Part shown: positions 48,121 to 58,835 of the stretch, piece by piece
How the letters are laid out: the number at the start of each line of letters is the position of its first letter
Numbering within the stretch: position 1 is the first letter of the stretch
NCBI RefSeq assembly: GCF_002196855.1
Contig: NZ_NIPW01000010.1
Span: 62,001 to 126,000 of the forward strand
DNA from: Haematobacter genomosp. 1
Lineage (GTDB): Bacteria; Pseudomonadota; Alphaproteobacteria; Rhodobacterales; Rhodobacteraceae
Reading direction: 5' to 3'
DNA: 64,000 bases
The notes under the pieces: model-generated
Told to the model about the DNA's origin: nothing
Databases searched by the model: none
What the model saw: only the letters and a program-made list of their open reading frames with translations
Position numbers and translations under genes: made by a program

Positions 48121-49398
48121 ATGCTACGCCGTCTTTACCACGCGCAGCCCAACCATTTCGAGTTTGCTCCCGCGAACCTCGACTGGGCCAAGGCGCAGAT
48201 CTCGAAATATCCCGAAGGGCGTCAGGCTTCTGCGGTGATCCCGCTGCTCTGGCGCGCGCAGGAGCAGGAAGGCTGGCTGACCAAGCCCGCGATCGAATAT
48301 GTCGCGGACATGTTGGGCATGGCCTATATCCGCGTGCTCGAAGTCGCGACCTTCTACTTCATGTTCCAGCTGCAACCGACCGGCACTGTCGCCCATGTCC
48401 AGATCTGCGGCACCACGTCCTGCATGATCTGCGGCGCGGAAGACCTGATGGCGGTCTGCAAGAAGCGGATCAACGCCCAACCCCATGAACTCTCGGCGGA
48501 CGGAAAGTTCAGCTGGGAGGAAGTGGAATGTCTCGGCGCCTGTTCCGGCGCGCCGATGGCCCAGATCGGCAAGGACTATTACGAGAACCTCACCGAGGAC
48601 AAGCTCGTGGCCCTGCTCGACGATCTGGCCGCCGGCAAGGTTCCGGTGCCCGGCCCGCAGAACGGGCGCTTCTCCTCCGAACCGGCGACGGGCCTGACGA
48701 GCCTCACCGACCTTGCGGAAGACCGGCCGGAGCGCAACGCTTCCGTGACGCTTGCGCTTGCCATCGGGGATACGGTGAAGCGCATCGACGGGACGGAAGT
48801 GCCCCTCAACGCGCCCTGGCTCGACCGTTCCGACCGCAATGCGCCGGTCGAAGGGGGTGAGGAGGTCCAGCCCGCCCCGGGTGCGGGTCATCCGATCGAC
48901 GAGACCGGGATCTCCATCGAGGAAGCGCCCGTGGATACCGTGGGGCGGCCGGAAGTGGAAGGCATCGCCACCGGCGGCACGGCGACGGGTGAACCCGGCC
49001 AGCCTGTCGCGGGCGACGATCCCGAGGGCCGGGACGACAAGGATGTCGACCAGGAGCCGGAAAGCGATCCCAAGGTTACGGCGGAGGATGCCGTGATCCT
49101 TGGCGGTGGCGCCCCGACGCGCCCGGGCTTCCTGCCTGAACCGCGGGAGGGCGAGGCGGACAATCTGCTCCGCATCTCCGGCGTCGGCCCGAAGCTCGAG
49201 AAGATGCTCCACGACCTCGGCATCTTCCATTTCGACCAGATCGCTGCCTGGACGGCGGAGGATCTGGCATGGATCGATGCGCATCTGCACGAATTCAAGG
49301 GGCGCGCCCTGCGCGAGGATTGGATCGGACAGGCGAAAATCCTCGCTGCCGGCGGGGAGACCGACCATTCCCGCAAGGTGGAGCGTGGGGAGATCTGA
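48121..49398 (+). CDS. nuoE: NADH-quinone oxidoreductase subunit E with long C-terminal extension
   Basis: Residues 1-~180 are a normal 24-kDa subunit with the 2Fe-2S ligand region ([16 protein letters not shown] and [11 protein letters not shown]). The protein, however, runs to 425 residues. Residues ~185-345 are an acidic, Gly/Pro/Asp-rich linker. Residues ~348-425 ([21 protein letters not shown], then [18 protein letters not shown]) form a helix-hairpin-helix-like domain. The extension is known to me from Rhodobacterales NuoE proteins, but its function is unknown. It follows nuoD by about 60 bp, a long gap for this operon. Confidence 0.93.
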   Translation: MLRRLYHAQPNHFEFAPANLDWAKAQISKYPEGRQASAVIPLLWRAQEQEGWLTKPAIEYVADMLGMAYIRVLEVATFYFMFQLQPTGTVAHVQICGTTSCMICGAEDLMAVCKKRINAQPHELSADGKFSWEEVECLGACSGAPMAQIGKDYYENLTEDKLVALLDDLAAGKVPVPGPQNGRFSSEPATGLTSLTDLAEDRPERNASVTLALAIGDTVKRIDGTEVPLNAPWLDRSDRNAPVEGGEEVQPAPGAGHPIDETGISIEEAPVDTVGRPEVEGIATGGTATGEPGQPVAGDDPEGRDDKDVDQEPESDPKVTAEDAVILGGGAPTRPGFLPEPREGEADNLLRISGVGPKLEKMLHDLGIFHFDQIAAWTAEDLAWIDAHLHEFKGRALREDWIGQAKILAAGGETDHSRKVERGEI

Positions 49399-49622
49399 TG
49401 ACGGAGGACGCACACAGGGCACTGGCCGTGCAGGCCAGACAGGCGGGCGGCGTGATGGCCGCCGCCATGGTGCTCTGGTTCGTCCTGCAATGGGTCGGGG
49501 GGCGCATGGGCTGGGACAGCCGCTATGCCTTCCTGATCGACTTTGCCGCGATCGGCGCCCTCGTGTGGGGTATGATCGTCACATGGCGCGTCTGGCGCAA
49601 ACGCCGGGCCTTGGAAGGGTGA
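49398..49622 (+). CDS. Small membrane protein in nuo operon (DUF5337-like)
   Basis: This 74-residue protein has two predicted membrane helices ([19 protein letters not shown] and [20 protein letters not shown]) and a basic C-terminus ([11 protein letters not shown]). It starts with the last base of the nuoE stop codon (TGATG) and ends 4 bp before nuoF, so it is translated with the operon. Its sequence resembles the DUF5337 proteins I recall at this place in Rhodobacteraceae. It is not one of the 14 core subunits; a role in complex I assembly is inference. Confidence 0.85.
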   Translation: MTEDAHRALAVQARQAGGVMAAAMVLWFVLQWVGGRMGWDSRYAFLIDFAAIGALVWGMIVTWRVWRKRRALEG

Positions 49623-49626
49623 GAAG

Positions 49627-50922
49627 ATGCTGAAGGACCAGGACCGGATCTTCACCAACATCTACGGGATGCATGACCGCTCCCTGGCCGGCGCGAAGAA
49701 GCGCGGGCACTGGGACGGGACTGCCGGCCTCATCGAGAAGGGGCGCGACTGGATCATCGACGAGATGAAGAAGTCGGGCCTGCGCGGGCGGGGCGGGGCA
49801 GGTTTTCCGACCGGTATGAAATGGTCCTTCATGCCGAAGGAATCCGACGGCCGTCCGGCCTATCTGGTCATCAACGCCGATGAATCCGAACCCGCGACCT
49901 GCAAGGACCGGGAGATCATGCGCCACGATCCGCATACGCTGATCGAAGGCGCGCTGATCGCCTCCTTCGCGATGGGCGCGCATGCGAGCTACATCTACCT
50001 GCGGGGCGAATACATTCGGGAGCGGGAGGCGCTGCAGGCTGCCATCGACGAATGCTATGAGGACGGTCTGCTCGGCGTGAACGCGGCAGGCTCGGGCTGG
50101 GATTTCGATCTCTACCTGCACCACGGGGCCGGCGCCTATATCTGCGGCGAGGAAACGGCCCTGCTGGAGAGCCTCGAGGGCAAGAAGGGCATGCCGCGGA
50201 TGAAGCCGCCGTTTCCGGCGGGTGCGGGGCTCTACGGTTGCCCGACCACGGTGAACAACGTCGAATCCATCGCCGTGGCGCCGACGATCCTGCGCCGGGG
50301 CGGGGAGTGGTTCGCCTCCTTCGGGCGGCCGAACAACGCGGGCGTGAAGCTCTTCGGTCTGACCGGGCATATCAACACGCCCTGCGTCGTCGAGGAGACC
50401 ATGTCCATCTCGATGAAGGAACTCATCGAGAAACACGGCGGCGGTATCCGCGGCGGCTGGAAGAACCTGAAGGCCGTGATCCCCGGCGGCGCGTCCTGCC
50501 CGATCATCCCGGCCGACCAGTGCGACGATGCCATCATGGATTATGACGGCATGCGGGAGCTGAAATCTTCCTTCGGCACCGCCTGCATGATCGTGATGGA
50601 TCAGCAGACCGACGTCATCAAGGCGGTCTGGCGGCTGGCGAAGTTCTTCAAGCACGAAAGCTGCGGTCAGTGCACGCCCTGCCGGGAAGGCACCGGCTGG
50701 ATGATGCGCGTGATGGACCGGCTGGTCACCGGGGATGCGGAAGTCGAGGAAATCGACATGCTCTTCCAGGTGACGAAGCAGGTCGAGGGCCACACGATCT
50801 GCGCGCTCGGCGATGCGGCTGCGTGGCCGATCCAGGGTCTCATCCGCCACTACCGCAACGAGATCGAAGACCGCATCAAGTATAAAAAGACCGGGCGCGT
50901 CTCGGCCATCGCGGCGGAGTGA
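49627..50922 (+). CDS. nuoF: NADH-quinone oxidoreductase subunit F
   Basis: This 431-residue, 51-kDa type subunit holds the NADH site, FMN and a 4Fe-4S cluster. Visible are the FMN/NADH-binding glycine-rich segments [16 protein letters not shown] and [21 protein letters not shown], and the cluster motif [12 protein letters not shown]. It takes electrons from NADH at the tip of the peripheral arm. The gene lies 4 bp after the small membrane protein. Confidence 0.97.
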   Translation: MLKDQDRIFTNIYGMHDRSLAGAKKRGHWDGTAGLIEKGRDWIIDEMKKSGLRGRGGAGFPTGMKWSFMPKESDGRPAYLVINADESEPATCKDREIMRHDPHTLIEGALIASFAMGAHASYIYLRGEYIREREALQAAIDECYEDGLLGVNAAGSGWDFDLYLHHGAGAYICGEETALLESLEGKKGMPRMKPPFPAGAGLYGCPTTVNNVESIAVAPTILRRGGEWFASFGRPNNAGVKLFGLTGHINTPCVVEETMSISMKELIEKHGGGIRGGWKNLKAVIPGGASCPIIPADQCDDAIMDYDGMRELKSSFGTACMIVMDQQTDVIKAVWRLAKFFKHESCGQCTPCREGTGWMMRVMDRLVTGDAEVEEIDMLFQVTKQVEGHTICALGDAAAWPIQGLIRHYRNEIEDRIKYKKTGRVSAIAAE

Positions 50923-50924
50923 CG

Positions 50925-51425
50925 ATGGCGCCCGAGGGGATGCATCTCGCCGAGCTGAACATCGGACGGCTGATCGCCGAAACCGATGATCCGCGCGTGG
51001 CGGAGTTCATGGCGGCGCTGGACCGGGTGAACACGCTCGGCAAGCGGATGCCGGGCTTCGTGTGGATGATGGAAGGATCGGGCGAACCGGGCAAGGGCAA
51101 TACGGAAACGAAGATTGCGGGCGATCCGCGCTTCGTCTCCAACCTCACCGTCTGGGAGGACGTGGAGAGCCTTGAGCGCTTCGTGTGGAACACCGTCCAC
51201 CGCAGCTTCTACGAGCGGCGGGCGGAGTGGTTTGAGGTGCTGGGGCGGATGCATTTCGTCATGTGGTGGGTGCCTGCCGGGCACCGGCCTACGCTGGAGG
51301 AGGGTCTGGCGCGTCTGGACCATCTGACGGCCCATGGCGACAGCGACCATGCCTTCGGGTGGAAATATCTGGATGACGCGCGGCTCTGGCGGAGCCGTGG
51401 GTGCCGGCAGATCGCGGCGGAGTAA
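50925..51425 (+). CDS. DUF3291-family protein embedded in nuo operon
   Basis: This 166-residue protein has the DUF3291 pattern: HLAELNIGRLI, DDPRVAEFMAALDRVN, GFVWMMEG, NLTVWEDVESLERFVWNTVHRSFYERRAEWFE and MHFVMWWVPAGHRPT. That resembles a monooxygenase-like dimeric alpha/beta-barrel fold. No catalytic role is known. It lies between nuoF and nuoG, a slot empty in most bacteria. The ATG at 50925 has GGAG upstream; a GTG six bases earlier overlaps nuoF. Confidence 0.88.
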   Translation: MAPEGMHLAELNIGRLIAETDDPRVAEFMAALDRVNTLGKRMPGFVWMMEGSGEPGKGNTETKIAGDPRFVSNLTVWEDVESLERFVWNTVHRSFYERRAEWFEVLGRMHFVMWWVPAGHRPTLEEGLARLDHLTAHGDSDHAFGWKYLDDARLWRSRGCRQIAAE

Positions 51426-51428
51426 GTG

Positions 51429-53450
51429 ATGTCGAATATCAGGAAAATCTCCATCGACGGCCTCGTCTATGAAGTGGACGGCGCGATGACCATCCTGCAG
51501 GCCTGTGAGGTCGCCGGGATCGAGGTGCCGCGCTTCTGCTACCATGAGCGGCTGTCCATCGCGGGCAACTGCCGGATGTGTCTGGTGGAAGTGGTCGGCG
51601 GTCCCCCGAAGCCCACGGCGTCCTGCGCCATGCAGGTGAAGGATCTGCGTCCCGGCCCGAACGGCGAGCCGCCGGTGGTCAAGACCAACTCGCCCATGGT
51701 GAAGAAGGCGCGGGAGGGGGTGATGGAGTTCCTGCTCATCAACCACCCGCTCGACTGCCCGATCTGCGATCAGGGGGGCGAATGCGACCTTCAGGACCAG
51801 GCGATGGCCTATGGCGTGGATTTCTCCCGCTACCGTGAGCCGAAGCGTGCGACCGAGGATCTGAACCTCGGCCCGCTGGTCGAGACGCATATGACGCGCT
51901 GCATCTCCTGCACACGCTGCGTTCGCTTCACCACCGAGGTCGCCGGGATCACCCAGATGGGCCAGACCGGCCGGGGTGAGGACAGCGAGATCACGAGCTA
52001 CCTCAACCAGACGCTCGACAGCAACATGCAGGGCAACGTGATCGACCTGTGCCCGGTCGGCGCGCTGGTGTCGAAACCCTACGCTTTCACCGCGCGTCCC
52101 TGGGAGCTGACCAAGACCGAGACGATCGACGTGATGGATGCGCTCGGCTCCAACATCCGGGTGGATACGAAGGGCCGCGAAGTCATGCGCATCCTGCCGC
52201 GCAACCATGACGGCGTGAACGAGGAGTGGATCTCCGACAAGACCCGCTTCGTCTGGGACGGGTTGCGCCGCCAGCGGCTCGACCGGCCCTATGTGCGCGA
52301 AAACGGCAGACTGCGCCCGGCAACGTGGGGTGAAGCGCTGCAGAAGGCCGCCGCCGCGATGAAGGGCAGGAAGGTCGCCGCACTGGTGGGCGATCTCGCC
52401 CCGGTGGAGGCGATCTATGCTCTGAAGGAACTCGTGCAAGGGCTTGGCGGCAATGTGGAATGCCGGACGGACGGGGCGAAGCTGCCCGCTGGCAACCGGT
52501 CGGGCTACGTCGGCACCGCGCGGATCGAGGATCTGGAAAATGCGGAGCTGATCCAGCTCATCGGCACCGATCCGCGCAACGAATCTCCCGTACTGAACGC
52601 CCGTATCCGCAAGGCGTGGATCAACGGCGCGAAGGTCGGGCTGATCGGGTCCGCCGCCGACCTGACCTACAGCTATGACCATGTCGGACCGGGACGCGCC
52701 GCGCTGCGGGAGCTTGCGGGCAAGGATATCTCAGACGAGACAAAGGCGAAGCCCAGCGTCGTCGTCATCGGGCAGGGGGCGTTGACGGAGGCGGATGGCG
52801 CGGCGGTGCTCTCGCAGGCGATGCAGCTGGCGGAGAACACCGGCTCCGGCTTCCTCGTGCTGCATACTGCGGCGAGCCGCGTGGGCGCCATGGACGTCGG
52901 CGCGGTGACCGAGGGCGGGATGGATGCCGCGCTGAACGGGGCGGAGGTGATCTACAGCCTTGGCGCCGATGAGGTGGAGATCGCACCCGGGCCGTTCGTC
53001 ATCTATCAGGGCCATCACGGAGACCGCGGCGCGCATCGGGCGGACATCATCCTGCCGGGCGCCGCCTATACCGAGGAGCCGGGTCTGTTCGTCAATACCG
53101 AGGGCCGCCCGCAACTCGCGCTCCGCGCAGGTTTCCCGCCGGGTGAAGCAAAGGAGAACTGGGCGATCCTGCGGGCGCTTTCGGCCGAACTCGGCGCGAC
53201 GCTGCCCTATGACTCGCTGGCTGCCCTGCGCCGGAAGCTGGTGGCGGAGGTGCCGCATCTGGCGCGCATCGACGAGGTGGCCGAGAACGCCTGGACCCCG
53301 CTCGACCCCAGCGCTCCGGCGGATGCCGATTTCCGCCCGGTTATCAAGGACTTCTACCTGACCAACCCCATTGCCCGGGCGTCGCAACTGATGGCGGAGC
53401 TTTCTGCTCTCGCCGCCGCCCGGCGCTCGCCGGCCATGGCGGCGGAGTAG
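51429..53450 (+). CDS. nuoG: NADH-quinone oxidoreductase subunit G
   Basis: This 673-residue, 75-kDa type subunit has an N-terminal 2Fe-2S ferredoxin domain ([21 protein letters not shown]), a 4Fe-4S His/Cys segment ([19 protein letters not shown]), and a further cluster region ([14 protein letters not shown]). A molybdopterin-oxidoreductase-like C-terminal half follows, lacking cofactor function in this family. It carries electrons from NuoF towards NuoI. The ATG follows the DUF3291 stop by 3 bases. Confidence 0.97.
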   Translation: MSNIRKISIDGLVYEVDGAMTILQACEVAGIEVPRFCYHERLSIAGNCRMCLVEVVGGPPKPTASCAMQVKDLRPGPNGEPPVVKTNSPMVKKAREGVMEFLLINHPLDCPICDQGGECDLQDQAMAYGVDFSRYREPKRATEDLNLGPLVETHMTRCISCTRCVRFTTEVAGITQMGQTGRGEDSEITSYLNQTLDSNMQGNVIDLCPVGALVSKPYAFTARPWELTKTETIDVMDALGSNIRVDTKGREVMRILPRNHDGVNEEWISDKTRFVWDGLRRQRLDRPYVRENGRLRPATWGEALQKAAAAMKGRKVAALVGDLAPVEAIYALKELVQGLGGNVECRTDGAKLPAGNRSGYVGTARIEDLENAELIQLIGTDPRNESPVLNARIRKAWINGAKVGLIGSAADLTYSYDHVGPGRAALRELAGKDISDETKAKPSVVVIGQGALTEADGAAVLSQAMQLAENTGSGFLVLHTAASRVGAMDVGAVTEGGMDAALNGAEVIYSLGADEVEIAPGPFVIYQGHHGDRGAHRADIILPGAAYTEEPGLFVNTEGRPQLALRAGFPPGEAKENWAILRALSAELGATLPYDSLAALRRKLVAEVPHLARIDEVAENAWTPLDPSAPADADFRPVIKDFYLTNPIARASQLMAELSALAAARRSPAMAAE

Positions 53451-53456
53451 CGTGCC

Positions 53457-53591
53457 GTGATCCGGTTCGACCCCACCGGCAACTACCGTATCCGGGCTGG
53501 CATCTGCGGGCCGGATGCTGTTAACAGCAGCGTGACCGGAGGGAGCGAGTCTCTCTCCCCGGCCGACCCAGCGATGACCGACGGTCAATGA
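53457..53591 (+). CDS. Possible small ORF between nuoG and nuoH
   Basis: A 44-codon frame starts GTG (VIRFDPTGNYRIRAGICGPD) and ends 12 bp before the nuoH ATG. A GGAG lies about ten bases upstream. The 153-bp gap is unusually long for this operon, so a small coding region is plausible. No domain or homologue is recognised and the frame could be chance. Confidence 0.22.
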   Translation: MIRFDPTGNYRIRAGICGPDAVNSSVTGGSESLSPADPAMTDGQ

Positions 53592-53603
53592 ACGTGAGGC
53601 AAG

Positions 53604-54641
53604 ATGGCTGACTTCTTCTCCACCACCGCAGGGACCATCGTCCTCATCGTCGGTCAGTCCCTTCTGGTCGTCGCCTTTGTGATGCTGTCGCTGATCTATC
53701 TGGTCTATGGCGACCGGAAGATCTGGGCAGCGGTCCAGATGCGCCGCGGGCCGAACGTCGTCGGTCCCTGGGGTCTGTTCCAGACTTTCGCCGACGCTCT
53801 CAAATATGTTCTGAAGGAGATCGTGGTTCCCGCGGGGGCCGATAAATTCGTCTTCTTCCTCGCCCCGCTCCTGTCTTTCGTTCTGGCGATCCTCGGCTTC
53901 GCCGTGATCCCGTTCGCGGATGGCTGGGTGCTTGCCAATATCAACGTCGCCATCCTGTTCCTTTTCGCCATCTCCTCGCTGGAGGTTTACGGCGTGATCA
54001 TGGGGGGATGGGCGTCGAACTCCAAATATCCCTTCCTCGGTTCGCTTCGGTCTGCGGCGCAGATGATCTCCTATGAGGTGTCGCTGGGGCTCATCATCAT
54101 CGGGGTGGTGATCTCCACCGGCTCGCTGAACCTCTCGGCCATCGTCCATGCGCAGAGCGGCTCGGCCGGGCTGTTCAACTGGTACTGGCTGCCGCACCTG
54201 CCGATGGTCGTGCTGTTCTTCATCTCTGCCCTGGCAGAGACGAACCGCCCGCCCTTCGACCTGCCCGAAGCGGAATCCGAGCTCGTGGCGGGCTTCATGG
54301 TCGAATATTCCTCTACGCCGTATCTGCTGTTCATGGCGTCGGAATACATCGCCATCTGGCTGATGTGCGCGCTCATCTCCATCCTGTTCTTCGGCGGCTG
54401 GCTCTCGCCCATTCCGGGCCTGCCGGACGGCGCGCTCTGGATGTTCCTGAAGATGTGTTTCTTCTTCTTCCTCATCGCGATGGTGAAGGCGATCGTGCCG
54501 CGTTACCGCTACGACCAGCTCATGCGGATCGGCTGGAAGGTATTCCTTCCGCTGTCGCTGATCTGGGTCGTGCTCATCGCCTTCCTCGCGCGTTACGAAG
54601 TGTTCGGTCACTTCTGGGCCCGCTGGTCGATGGGGGGCTGA
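53604..54641 (+). CDS. nuoH: NADH-quinone oxidoreductase subunit H
   Basis: This 345-residue membrane subunit has eight or so helices. The conserved ERK-type loop equivalent ([23 protein letters not shown]) and the quinone-site region ([21 protein letters not shown]) are clear. It joins the peripheral arm to the membrane arm. GAGGCAAG precedes the ATG. Confidence 0.97.
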   Translation: MADFFSTTAGTIVLIVGQSLLVVAFVMLSLIYLVYGDRKIWAAVQMRRGPNVVGPWGLFQTFADALKYVLKEIVVPAGADKFVFFLAPLLSFVLAILGFAVIPFADGWVLANINVAILFLFAISSLEVYGVIMGGWASNSKYPFLGSLRSAAQMISYEVSLGLIIIGVVISTGSLNLSAIVHAQSGSAGLFNWYWLPHLPMVVLFFISALAETNRPPFDLPEAESELVAGFMVEYSSTPYLLFMASEYIAIWLMCALISILFFGGWLSPIPGLPDGALWMFLKMCFFFFLIAMVKAIVPRYRYDQLMRIGWKVFLPLSLIWVVLIAFLARYEVFGHFWARWSMGG

Positions 54642-54643
54642 GG

Positions 54644-54691
54644 ATGAAAAGGCAGCCGACGAAACAGACGCCGAAGGAAAGGGCGCACTGA
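54644..54691 (+). CDS. Possible 15-residue leader ORF ahead of nuoI
   Basis: [15 protein letters not shown] is encoded directly after nuoH, with GGGGGGCTGAGG as a strong upstream purine run. Its stop shares one base with the nuoI ATG (TGATG). It may be a translated coupler feeding ribosomes into nuoI. No homologue is recognised. Confidence 0.25.
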   Translation: MKRQPTKQTPKERAH

Positions 54692-55185
54692 TGGCCACCA
54701 TAAACTATGCGCGCGCAGCGAAGTATTTCCTGATGACCGATTTCATCAAGGGCTTCGGTTTGGGTCTGAAATACTTCTTCGCGCCGAAGGAGACGGTGAA
54801 CTATCCGTTCGAAAAGGGCCCGCTGTCTCCCCGCTTCCGCGGTGAACATGCGCTGCGCCGTTACCCGAACGGCGAGGAACGCTGCATCGCCTGCAAGCTG
54901 TGCGAAGCGATCTGCCCGGCGCAGGCCATCACCATCGATGCCGAACCGCGGGAGGACGGCTCCCGTCGGACCACGCGCTATGACATCGACATGACGAAGT
55001 GCATCTACTGCGGCTTCTGCCAGGAAGCCTGCCCCGTGGACGCGATCGTCGAAGGCCCCAACTTCGAGTTTTCCACCGAGACCCGGGAGGAGCTGTTCTA
55101 CGACAAGGCCAAGCTTCTCGACAACGGCGCCCGCTGGGAAGCTGAAATCGCCCGCAATCTCGAGCTTGACGCTCCATATCGGTGA
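54691..55185 (+). CDS. nuoI: NADH-quinone oxidoreductase subunit I
   Basis: This 164-residue subunit has two 4Fe-4S ferredoxin motifs, [14 protein letters not shown] and [14 protein letters not shown]. They carry electrons through the peripheral arm to NuoB. An N-terminal amphipathic region ([14 protein letters not shown]) contacts the membrane. The ATG overlaps the stop of a tiny frame by one base. Confidence 0.97.
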   Translation: MATINYARAAKYFLMTDFIKGFGLGLKYFFAPKETVNYPFEKGPLSPRFRGEHALRRYPNGEERCIACKLCEAICPAQAITIDAEPREDGSRRTTRYDIDMTKCIYCGFCQEACPVDAIVEGPNFEFSTETREELFYDKAKLLDNGARWEAEIARNLELDAPYR

Positions 55186-55192
55186 GGCAGAC

Positions 55193-55600
55193 ATGAGCGA
55201 CGACTTCTCCCGCATGTTCAAGGCGATGCTGGAAAGCAGCCAGGAGATGGCGCGCTCGCTCAATCCGGCACTCGAAGACTTCCGCATGCCGGGCTTCGAC
55301 GAGCTGATGCCGACCATGTCGAAGAACTTCATGGAGATGGCCTTCGGCAGGACATTCAACCGCGAGGGGCTGGACAGCAAGACCCGCCTGCTCGTGATCA
55401 TCGCCGCGCTCACCATGCTCGGCGCGCAGGCGGAGCCGCAGTTGAAGCTCACCATCCGCCACGCGCTGGAAGCGGGCGCGACCAAGCGGGAGATCGCGGA
55501 AGTGATCTACCAGATGGGCATGTTCGGCGGGCTGCCGTCGATGAACCGGGCGCTGGAGATCGCGCAGAGCGTCTTCGGGGCCAAGGGAACAGAAGAATGA
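55193..55600 (+). CDS. Carboxymuconolactone decarboxylase-family protein embedded in nuo operon
   Basis: This 135-residue helical protein is of the CMD/AhpD-like family. It has [63 protein letters not shown], the usual core. The AhpD-type CxxC is absent, so peroxiredoxin reductase activity is unlikely. It may be a decarboxylase-like or structural protein. It lies between nuoI and nuoJ and overlaps nuoJ by 4 bp. The ATG at 55193 follows GTGAGGCAG. Confidence 0.9.
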   Translation: MSDDFSRMFKAMLESSQEMARSLNPALEDFRMPGFDELMPTMSKNFMEMAFGRTFNREGLDSKTRLLVIIAALTMLGAQAEPQLKLTIRHALEAGATKREIAEVIYQMGMFGGLPSMNRALEIAQSVFGAKGTEE

Positions 55601-56211
55601 CGATGCTAACCTTTGCCTTCTATCTCTTTGCCATCACCACGGTGGTGGCCGGTCTCATGGTCGTGACGGCCCGGAACCCCGTGCATTCCGTTCTCTGGCT
55701 CATTCTGGCTTTCTTCGCGGCGGCGGGGCTGTTCGTCCTGCTCGGGGCGGAGTTCGTGGCGATGCTGCTGCTCATCGTCTATGTCGGCGCGGTTGCGGTG
55801 CTCTTCCTCTTCGTCGTGATGATGCTCGACGTCGATTTCGAGGAATTGAAGAGCGAGATGGTGCGGTACATGCCGCTCGGCCTGCTGATCGGCCTTGTCA
55901 TCATCATGCAACTCGCCATCGCGTTCGGAAGCTGGACGATGGCGCCGACGGCGGAGGCCGCGCGGATGGCGCCGGCGCCCGCGCCGGAGGTCATGCACAA
56001 CACCGCGGCCCTCGGCCATCTGATCTATGACCGTTACGTTTACCTGTTCATGGCCTCCGCGCTCGTGCTGCTGGTCGCAATGATCGGGGCAATCGTGCTC
56101 ACCCTGCGGCACCGGACGAATGTGAAGCGGCAGGATGTGATCAAGCAGATGATGCGAGACCCGGCAACGGCGATCGAGCTCAAGGACATCAAGCCGGGGC
56201 AGGGACTCTGA
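55597..56211 (+). CDS. nuoJ: NADH-quinone oxidoreductase subunit J
   Basis: This 204-residue membrane subunit has five helices. It has the conserved [20 protein letters not shown] and [21 protein letters not shown] segments, the latter the pi-bulge helix of ND6. It is part of the proton channel near NuoH. The start is overlapped by the preceding CMD gene. Confidence 0.96.
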   Translation: MTMLTFAFYLFAITTVVAGLMVVTARNPVHSVLWLILAFFAAAGLFVLLGAEFVAMLLLIVYVGAVAVLFLFVVMMLDVDFEELKSEMVRYMPLGLLIGLVIIMQLAIAFGSWTMAPTAEAARMAPAPAPEVMHNTAALGHLIYDRYVYLFMASALVLLVAMIGAIVLTLRHRTNVKRQDVIKQMMRDPATAIELKDIKPGQGL

Positions 56212-56288
56212 CCACCCCGACGGAACAAGGGCGGCCCGACCGCCGGTGAAGGCCGGTGCGGAAGCGCCGGAAGCGAGGGACGAGGACG

Positions 56289-56594
56289 ATGATCGGACTC
56301 ACACATTATCTGACGGTGGCCGCGGCGCTGTTCGTCATCGGGATCTTCGGGATCTTCCTCAATCGGAAGAACGTGATCGTCATCCTGATGTCGATCGAGC
56401 TGATCCTGCTGTCTGTGAACATCAATCTGGTGACCTTCTCGGCCTTCCTCGGCGATCTCGTCGGGCAGGTCTTCACCCTGTTCGTGCTGACGGTCGCCGC
56501 GGCCGAAGCGGCGATCGGGCTGGCGATCCTGGTCTGCTTCTTCCGGAACCGCGGCACCATCGACGTCGAAGACGTCAACGTGATGAAGGGCTGA
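56289..56594 (+). CDS. nuoK: NADH-quinone oxidoreductase subunit K
   Basis: This 101-residue, three-helix subunit (ND4L) has the conserved membrane glutamates in [16 protein letters not shown] and [19 protein letters not shown]. It contributes to proton transfer. The start at 56289 ([10 protein letters not shown]) matches family length; the frame 33 bases upstream is basic and unlike NuoK. Confidence 0.97.
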   Translation: MIGLTHYLTVAAALFVIGIFGIFLNRKNVIVILMSIELILLSVNINLVTFSAFLGDLVGQVFTLFVLTVAAAEAAIGLAILVCFFRNRGTIDVEDVNVMKG

Positions 56595-56597
56595 GGC

Positions 56598-58835
56598 ATG
56601 GAAAAGATCATCGTCTTCGGCCCGCTTCTGGCGGCCATCGTCGGCGGCTTCGGCTGGAGGATCATCTCGGAGCGCGGGGCGCAGTTTCTCACCACCGGGC
56701 TGGTGTTCCTGGCCGCGATCCTGTCCTGGGTGCTGTTCCTGACCTATGATGGCGAGGCGTATCGCGTCCCGCTGATGACCTGGCTCGAGTCCGGCACGCT
56801 CTATGCAGACTGGTCGCTGCGCATCGACCGGCTGACGACGATCATGCTGATCGTGGTCAATACCGTCTCCGCGCTCGTGCATCTCTACAGCTTCGGCTAC
56901 ATGGCGCATGACGACAACTTCGGCGACACGCCCTATCGGGCGCGGTTCTTCGCCTACCTGTCGTTCTTCACCTTCACCATGCTCATGCTGGTGACGTCGG
57001 ACAACCTGCTGCAGATGTTCTTCGGCTGGGAAGGCGTCGGCGTGGCCTCCTACCTGCTGATCGGCTTCTACTACAAGAAACAGTCCGCGGGCGCTGCGGC
57101 GATGAAGGCGTTCATCGTCAACCGGGTGGGCGACTTCGGCTTCATCCTCGGCATTGCCGCGCTCTACTTCCTGGTGGACTCGATCCGCTTCGACGACATC
57201 TTCGCGGCGGCTCCCTCGCTCGCCACGACCGAGATCAGTTTCCTTTGGCGCGACTGGAACGCCGCGAACCTCGTGGCATTTCTGTTGTTCATCGGCGCCA
57301 TGGGGAAATCGGCGCAGCTCTTCCTCCACACCTGGCTCCCGGACGCCATGGAAGGCCCGACGCCGGTTTCGGCCCTGATCCATGCCGCCACCATGGTGAC
57401 GGCGGGCGTGTTCCTGGTCTGCCGCATGTCGCCGCTGATCGAGTTCGCGCCCGAAACCAAGACCTTCATCGTCATCATAGGCGCGTCCACCGCCTTCTTC
57501 GCGGCGACGGTCGGTCTCGTGCAGAACGACATCAAGCGCGTCATCGCCTATTCGACCTGTTCGCAGCTCGGCTACATGTTCGTGGCGGCGGGCGTGGGTG
57601 TCTATTCGGCAGCGATGTTCCACCTGCTCACGCACGCCTTCTTCAAGGCGATGCTGTTCCTGGGCGCGGGCTCGGTCATCCACGCGATGCATCATGAGCA
57701 AGATCTGCGGAATTACGGCGGACTGCGCAAGAAACTGCCCGTGACCTACTGGATGATGATGATCGGCACCTTGGCGATCACCGGCGTCGGCATTCCGCTT
57801 ACCCATATCGGTTTTGCCGGGTTCCTCTCGAAGGACGCGATCATCGAGAGCGCCTGGGCCGGCGGGACGGGAGCGTCACAATACGCTTTCTGGATGTTGG
57901 TCATCGCCGCTTTCATGACATCCTTCTACTCTTGGCGGCTGATGTTCCTCACCTTCTTCGGCAAGCCGCGCGATGCGCATGTCGTGGAGCATGACACCGA
58001 GGAACCCGACGCTCATGCCAACCACCAGGCGGATCATCATTCCAACCCTCACGACAGCGACCATGGCCACGGCCATCACGGTTCCGCCTATGACCACGCG
58101 CATGAAAGCCCGAGGGTCATGCTGGTCCCGATGATCGTTCTGGCTTTCGGCGCGGTCTTTGCGGGGATGATCTGGCAAAAGCCCTTCTTCGGCGACCATC
58201 ATGCGGTAGAACAGTTCTTCTCCATCCCGGCGCAGCACGAGGAGATCGCGGCAGCCGACCATGGCGCGGTGCCAGTAGGGGCGCCTGTGGAAACGGCCGC
58301 TGGCGAGGCGGCACCGGCAGACCATGCCGCCGCTCCGACGGAAGCTGCACCGGCAACAGCGGAGCATGCGGCTGTCCCGGCGAAGATCGGGGCGATCTTC
58401 ATGCATCCCGACAACCACGTGATGGAAAATGCCCACCATGCCCCGGTCTGGGTCAAGGTGTCGCCGTTCATCGCGATGCTTCTGGGGCTGGGGCTGGCCT
58501 ATGTCATGTACATTCGTGACCCGAGCCTTCCGGCACGCGTCGCTTCCACCAATCGCCCGCTCTACAGGTTCCTGTTGAACAAATGGTACTTCGACGAGAT
58601 CTATCTGTTCATCTTTATCCGCCCGGCGCAGGCGCTCGGCCGGTTCCTGTGGAAAAACGGTGACGGCGCGACGATCGACGGCGGGATCAACGGGCTGGCC
58701 ACCGGGATCATTCCGTTCTTCGCGCGGCTCGCGGGGCGGCTGCAGTCGGGTTACCTGTTCCACTACGCTTTCGCCATGGTGGTGGGCATTGCCCTGCTCG
58801 TCACCTGGATGACGCTCTGGGGAGGAGCGCACTGA
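56598..58835 (+). CDS. nuoL: NADH-quinone oxidoreductase subunit L with His-rich loop
   Basis: This 745-residue antiporter-like subunit has the conserved helices ([61 protein letters not shown]) and a long amphipathic C-terminal arm. Residues ~461-506 are a histidine/aspartate-rich loop with [20 protein letters not shown], followed by an Ala/Pro/Glu-rich stretch at ~553-595. These insertions lie outside the antiporter core. It follows nuoK by 3 bp. Confidence 0.96.
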   Translation: MEKIIVFGPLLAAIVGGFGWRIISERGAQFLTTGLVFLAAILSWVLFLTYDGEAYRVPLMTWLESGTLYADWSLRIDRLTTIMLIVVNTVSALVHLYSFGYMAHDDNFGDTPYRARFFAYLSFFTFTMLMLVTSDNLLQMFFGWEGVGVASYLLIGFYYKKQSAGAAAMKAFIVNRVGDFGFILGIAALYFLVDSIRFDDIFAAAPSLATTEISFLWRDWNAANLVAFLLFIGAMGKSAQLFLHTWLPDAMEGPTPVSALIHAATMVTAGVFLVCRMSPLIEFAPETKTFIVIIGASTAFFAATVGLVQNDIKRVIAYSTCSQLGYMFVAAGVGVYSAAMFHLLTHAFFKAMLFLGAGSVIHAMHHEQDLRNYGGLRKKLPVTYWMMMIGTLAITGVGIPLTHIGFAGFLSKDAIIESAWAGGTGASQYAFWMLVIAAFMTSFYSWRLMFLTFFGKPRDAHVVEHDTEEPDAHANHQADHHSNPHDSDHGHGHHGSAYDHAHESPRVMLVPMIVLAFGAVFAGMIWQKPFFGDHHAVEQFFSIPAQHEEIAAADHGAVPVGAPVETAAGEAAPADHAAAPTEAAPATAEHAAVPAKIGAIFMHPDNHVMENAHHAPVWVKVSPFIAMLLGLGLAYVMYIRDPSLPARVASTNRPLYRFLLNKWYFDEIYLFIFIRPAQALGRFLWKNGDGATIDGGINGLATGIIPFFARLAGRLQSGYLFHYAFAMVVGIALLVTWMTLWGGAH

